Origin: JANNRW01 sp031401815
GTDB lineage: Bacteria; Desulfobacterota; Desulfuromonadia; Geobacterales; DSM-12255
Assembly: GCA_031401815.1 (NCBI GenBank)
Contig: JANNRW010000160.1
Span: 1-7,942, forward strand
Length of the DNA: 7,942 nt
Direction: 5' to 3'
Shown here: piece after piece, positions 6,738 to 7,942 of the stretch
How the letters are laid out: each line of letters opens with the position of its first letter
Numbering within the stretch: the first letter of the stretch is position 1
Translations under genes and position numbers: made by a program
Notes under the pieces: generated by a model
The model's database searches: none
The model's input: the letters and a program-made list of their open reading frames with translations, nothing else
Told to the model about the DNA's origin: nothing

Positions 6738-6754
6738 TTGGCATCACTGTTGCT
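6738..6754 (+). promoter_or_regulatory. Sigma54 (-24/-12) promoter of the IclR/transporter unit
   Basis: TTGGCATCACTGTTGCT fits the YTGGCACGNNNNTTGCW consensus at every position except the two bases CG after TGGCA, where it has TC. The invariant GG (6740-6741) and GC (6752-6753) have the correct spacing. Predicted transcription begins near 6765, about 80 nt before the IclR-family ATG. The adjacent operon encodes a sigma54 activator, which supports a real promoter. Confidence 0.72.
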
Positions 6755-6845
6755 AATGAAGCTCATGTTTGTCCGAAAAAAACTGTTGTTCTAAATTCGC
6801 ACAGTCTGTTACGTCGCTATTTAGATCAAAATAAAGAGGCTTCAA

Positions 6846-7631
6846 ATGCTAAGAAAAAAAGAAGATTCGGATTATGCTGTTAAAAGCGTCGACAAGGCGT
6901 TTGAATTGTTCGAGTTCCTTGCCGAATTACCGGCAGGAGTACGAATTCATACTCTTGCTGATATGCTTGCCCTGTCGCACAACAAAACCTTTCGCCTCAT
7001 GAAGACGCTTTGCGACAAAGGTCTGGTGCAGCATGACGAGATCAGCGGTACCTATCAACTGGGGATTTCATCTGTTCCTCTGGCTCAGAAAATCCTTAAA
7101 AATGTGAGTGTTGTCAGTTATGCACATCCGGTTCTGGAGGGTCTGGTCAGAAAGCATGATGAAGCGGTATACATGACTGTAATTCAGGATGCGGAGGTGC
7201 TTTTTCTGGACATGGTAGATTGCGGGCAGCCTATCAAGGCGGAGCCGTTGGTGGGAAAACGGTTCCCGTTTTTCAGCAATGCTGCGGGCAAGGTCATGAA
7301 GTCACTAGACTCGCAGGATTTACTTGAGAGGATGTTGAAAAATGTGACCCGCAGAAATGAAAGACCTGATTTCGAAAAACTCAGGCTTGAGATGAGCGAA
7401 ATTCGTGCAGCCGGTGTGGCGGTTGACAGGGGCGGTCTGGGTGAAGGAATCATAAGTGTGGCTGTAGCAATAAGGGATTATTCCGGCAAGGTCGTCGGAG
7501 CCATCACGCTGATCGGGCCTGCCTTCAGAATGCTGGCTGAACGCCTGGAGAACGAGATCATTCCATCCCTTAAAGAGGGGGCGGAGCTTCTTTCTGGCAG
7601 GTTTGGCTACTGCCCGGCATACGTAAATTAA
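6846..7631 (+). CDS. IclR-family transcriptional regulator
   Basis: A 261-aa cytoplasmic DNA-binding regulator. An N-terminal winged helix-turn-helix (about 12-72; recognition region LADMLALSHNKTFRLMKTLCDKGLV) is followed by the IclR effector-binding domain (about 85-255). Family marks in the effector domain are GKRFPFFSNAAGKV (137-150) and the signature AAGVAVDRGGLGEGIISVAVAI (188-209). IclR proteins usually bind a small organic acid or aromatic compound and control adjacent catabolic or transport genes. The ATG at 6846 is preceded by AGAGG 6 nt upstream. A sigma54 promoter lies upstream and a transporter gene starts 86 bp downstream on the same strand, so the two are probably co-transcribed and the transporter is a likely target. 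The effector cannot be read from the sequence. Confidence 0.92.
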   Translation: MLRKKEDSDYAVKSVDKAFELFEFLAELPAGVRIHTLADMLALSHNKTFRLMKTLCDKGLVQHDEISGTYQLGISSVPLAQKILKNVSVVSYAHPVLEGLVRKHDEAVYMTVIQDAEVLFLDMVDCGQPIKAEPLVGKRFPFFSNAAGKVMKSLDSQDLLERMLKNVTRRNERPDFEKLRLEMSEIRAAGVAVDRGGLGEGIISVAVAIRDYSGKVVGAITLIGPAFRMLAERLENEIIPSLKEGAELLSGRFGYCPAYVN

Positions 7632-7717
7632 GCAAATTTAGGAAAGGGGGATAAAATCGGCAGCGTTGGTAGACACGTATGGCAGTATAAAAATATAAAA
7701 ATGGAGGTTACATCTAG

Positions 7718-7942
7718 ATGTCTGAGAAAGAAAACATGTCGACAGCTGACACTACAACCAATGTGCGGGAACGATCCCGTCCGATGACCAAAGATGAGCA
7801 GAGGGTTATTGCGGCTTCTTCTGCGGGGACGATTTTTGAGTGGTACGATTTCTACCTTTACGGTTCGCTCGCCGCTATCATTGGGGCTCAGTTCTTCACT
7901 GCTTTCCCTGAAAGCACGCGGAACGTTTTTGCGCTGCTCGCC
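7718..7942 (+). CDS. MFS transporter, metabolite:H+ symporter (MHS) family, 3'-truncated by window edge
   Basis: The first 75 codons of an inner-membrane transporter, open to the right edge. The ATG at 7718 follows GGAGGT (7703-7708) at a 9-nt spacing. A hydrophilic cytoplasmic N-terminus (1-28) leads into the first membrane helix with SSAGTIFEWYDFYLYGSLAA (34-53). The G-x-x-x-E-W-Y-D-F-x-x-Y-G motif is the hallmark of the MHS branch (KgtP, ShiA, ProP and relatives), which import small metabolites, mostly organic acids, by proton symport. About 350 more residues are expected beyond the window. The N-terminal extension before the helix is somewhat long. Position directly after an IclR regulator suggests uptake of the IclR ligand or a related carboxylate. 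The family is well supported; the substrate is unknown. Confidence 0.88.
   Translation, partial: MSEKENMSTADTTTNVRERSRPMTKDEQRVIAASSAGTIFEWYDFYLYGSLAAIIGAQFFTAFPESTRNVFALLA

Larger units (their letters stand above)
6516..6845. other. 330-bp gene-free regulatory stretch
   Basis: No convincing coding frame lies between the response regulator stop and the IclR-family start. The stretch holds a 17-bp palindrome (6570-6586), a 6-bp-stem hairpin GCCTGA/TCAGGC (6616-6632), a 17-bp direct repeat (6638-6687), a sigma54 promoter (6738-6754) and about 80 nt of leader before the IclR-family gene. No hairpin followed by a T-run is seen, so no classical terminator can be assigned to the two-component operon. 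Confidence 0.75.

Noticed and set aside
7632..7717. Separate promoter for the MHS transporter in the 86-bp gap
   Set aside because: TATAAA motifs occur at 7686 and 7694, but the nearest -35-like TTGGTA (7666) gives spacers of 14 and 22 nt, and no -24/-12 element is present. Read-through from the IclR gene is simpler.

Overview
The window looks like a moderately GC chromosome segment from a Gram-negative, probably a Geobacter/Desulfuromonas-type deltaproteobacterium. This is an inference from gene style: a CACHE-PAS histidine kinase with an HQWRQPL H-box, a sigma54-type response regulator, a penicillin-binding protein 1C, and an MHS-family transporter. No rRNA, tRNA, CRISPR array or intact mobile element is visible.

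Left part (1-2530). The 3' three-quarters of a pbpC-type peptidoglycan synthase gene runs rightward off the left edge. Two nucleotides after its stop, a leftward two-gene unit ends: a 60-aa helical protein followed by a 190-aa nucleotidyltransferase-fold protein. These two overlap by 14 bp and have a good sigma70-type promoter. The pair is built like a toxin-antitoxin or accessory NTase module.

Middle (2531-6515). A compact divergent promoter region leads rightward into a three-gene unit: a VapB-like ribbon-helix-helix antitoxin with no VapC, a membrane sensor histidine kinase, and an NtrC-class response regulator. The overlaps are 4 bp and 8 bp. The antitoxin start codon sits immediately after a perfect 7-bp inverted repeat whose loop contains the Shine-Dalgarno. 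The kinase occupies the place where vapC would normally be. The regulator's AAA+ domain departs from the family consensus at three places: GAFSGA, a DD Walker B and a GKS Walker A end.

Right part (6516-7942). A 330-bp gene-free stretch holds a 7+3+7 palindrome, a perfect 17-bp direct repeat at 33-bp spacing, and a full -24/-12 (sigma54) promoter match ending about 90 bp before an IclR-family regulator gene. An MHS-family major facilitator transporter follows and runs off the right edge.

Working model (inference): the kinase/regulator pair senses a small periplasmic ligand, perhaps an organic acid, and drives the sigma54 promoter of the adjacent IclR-transporter unit. IclR would add a second, intracellular ligand input. 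The VapB-like protein may be a co-transcribed autoregulator of the two-component operon rather than an antitoxin.
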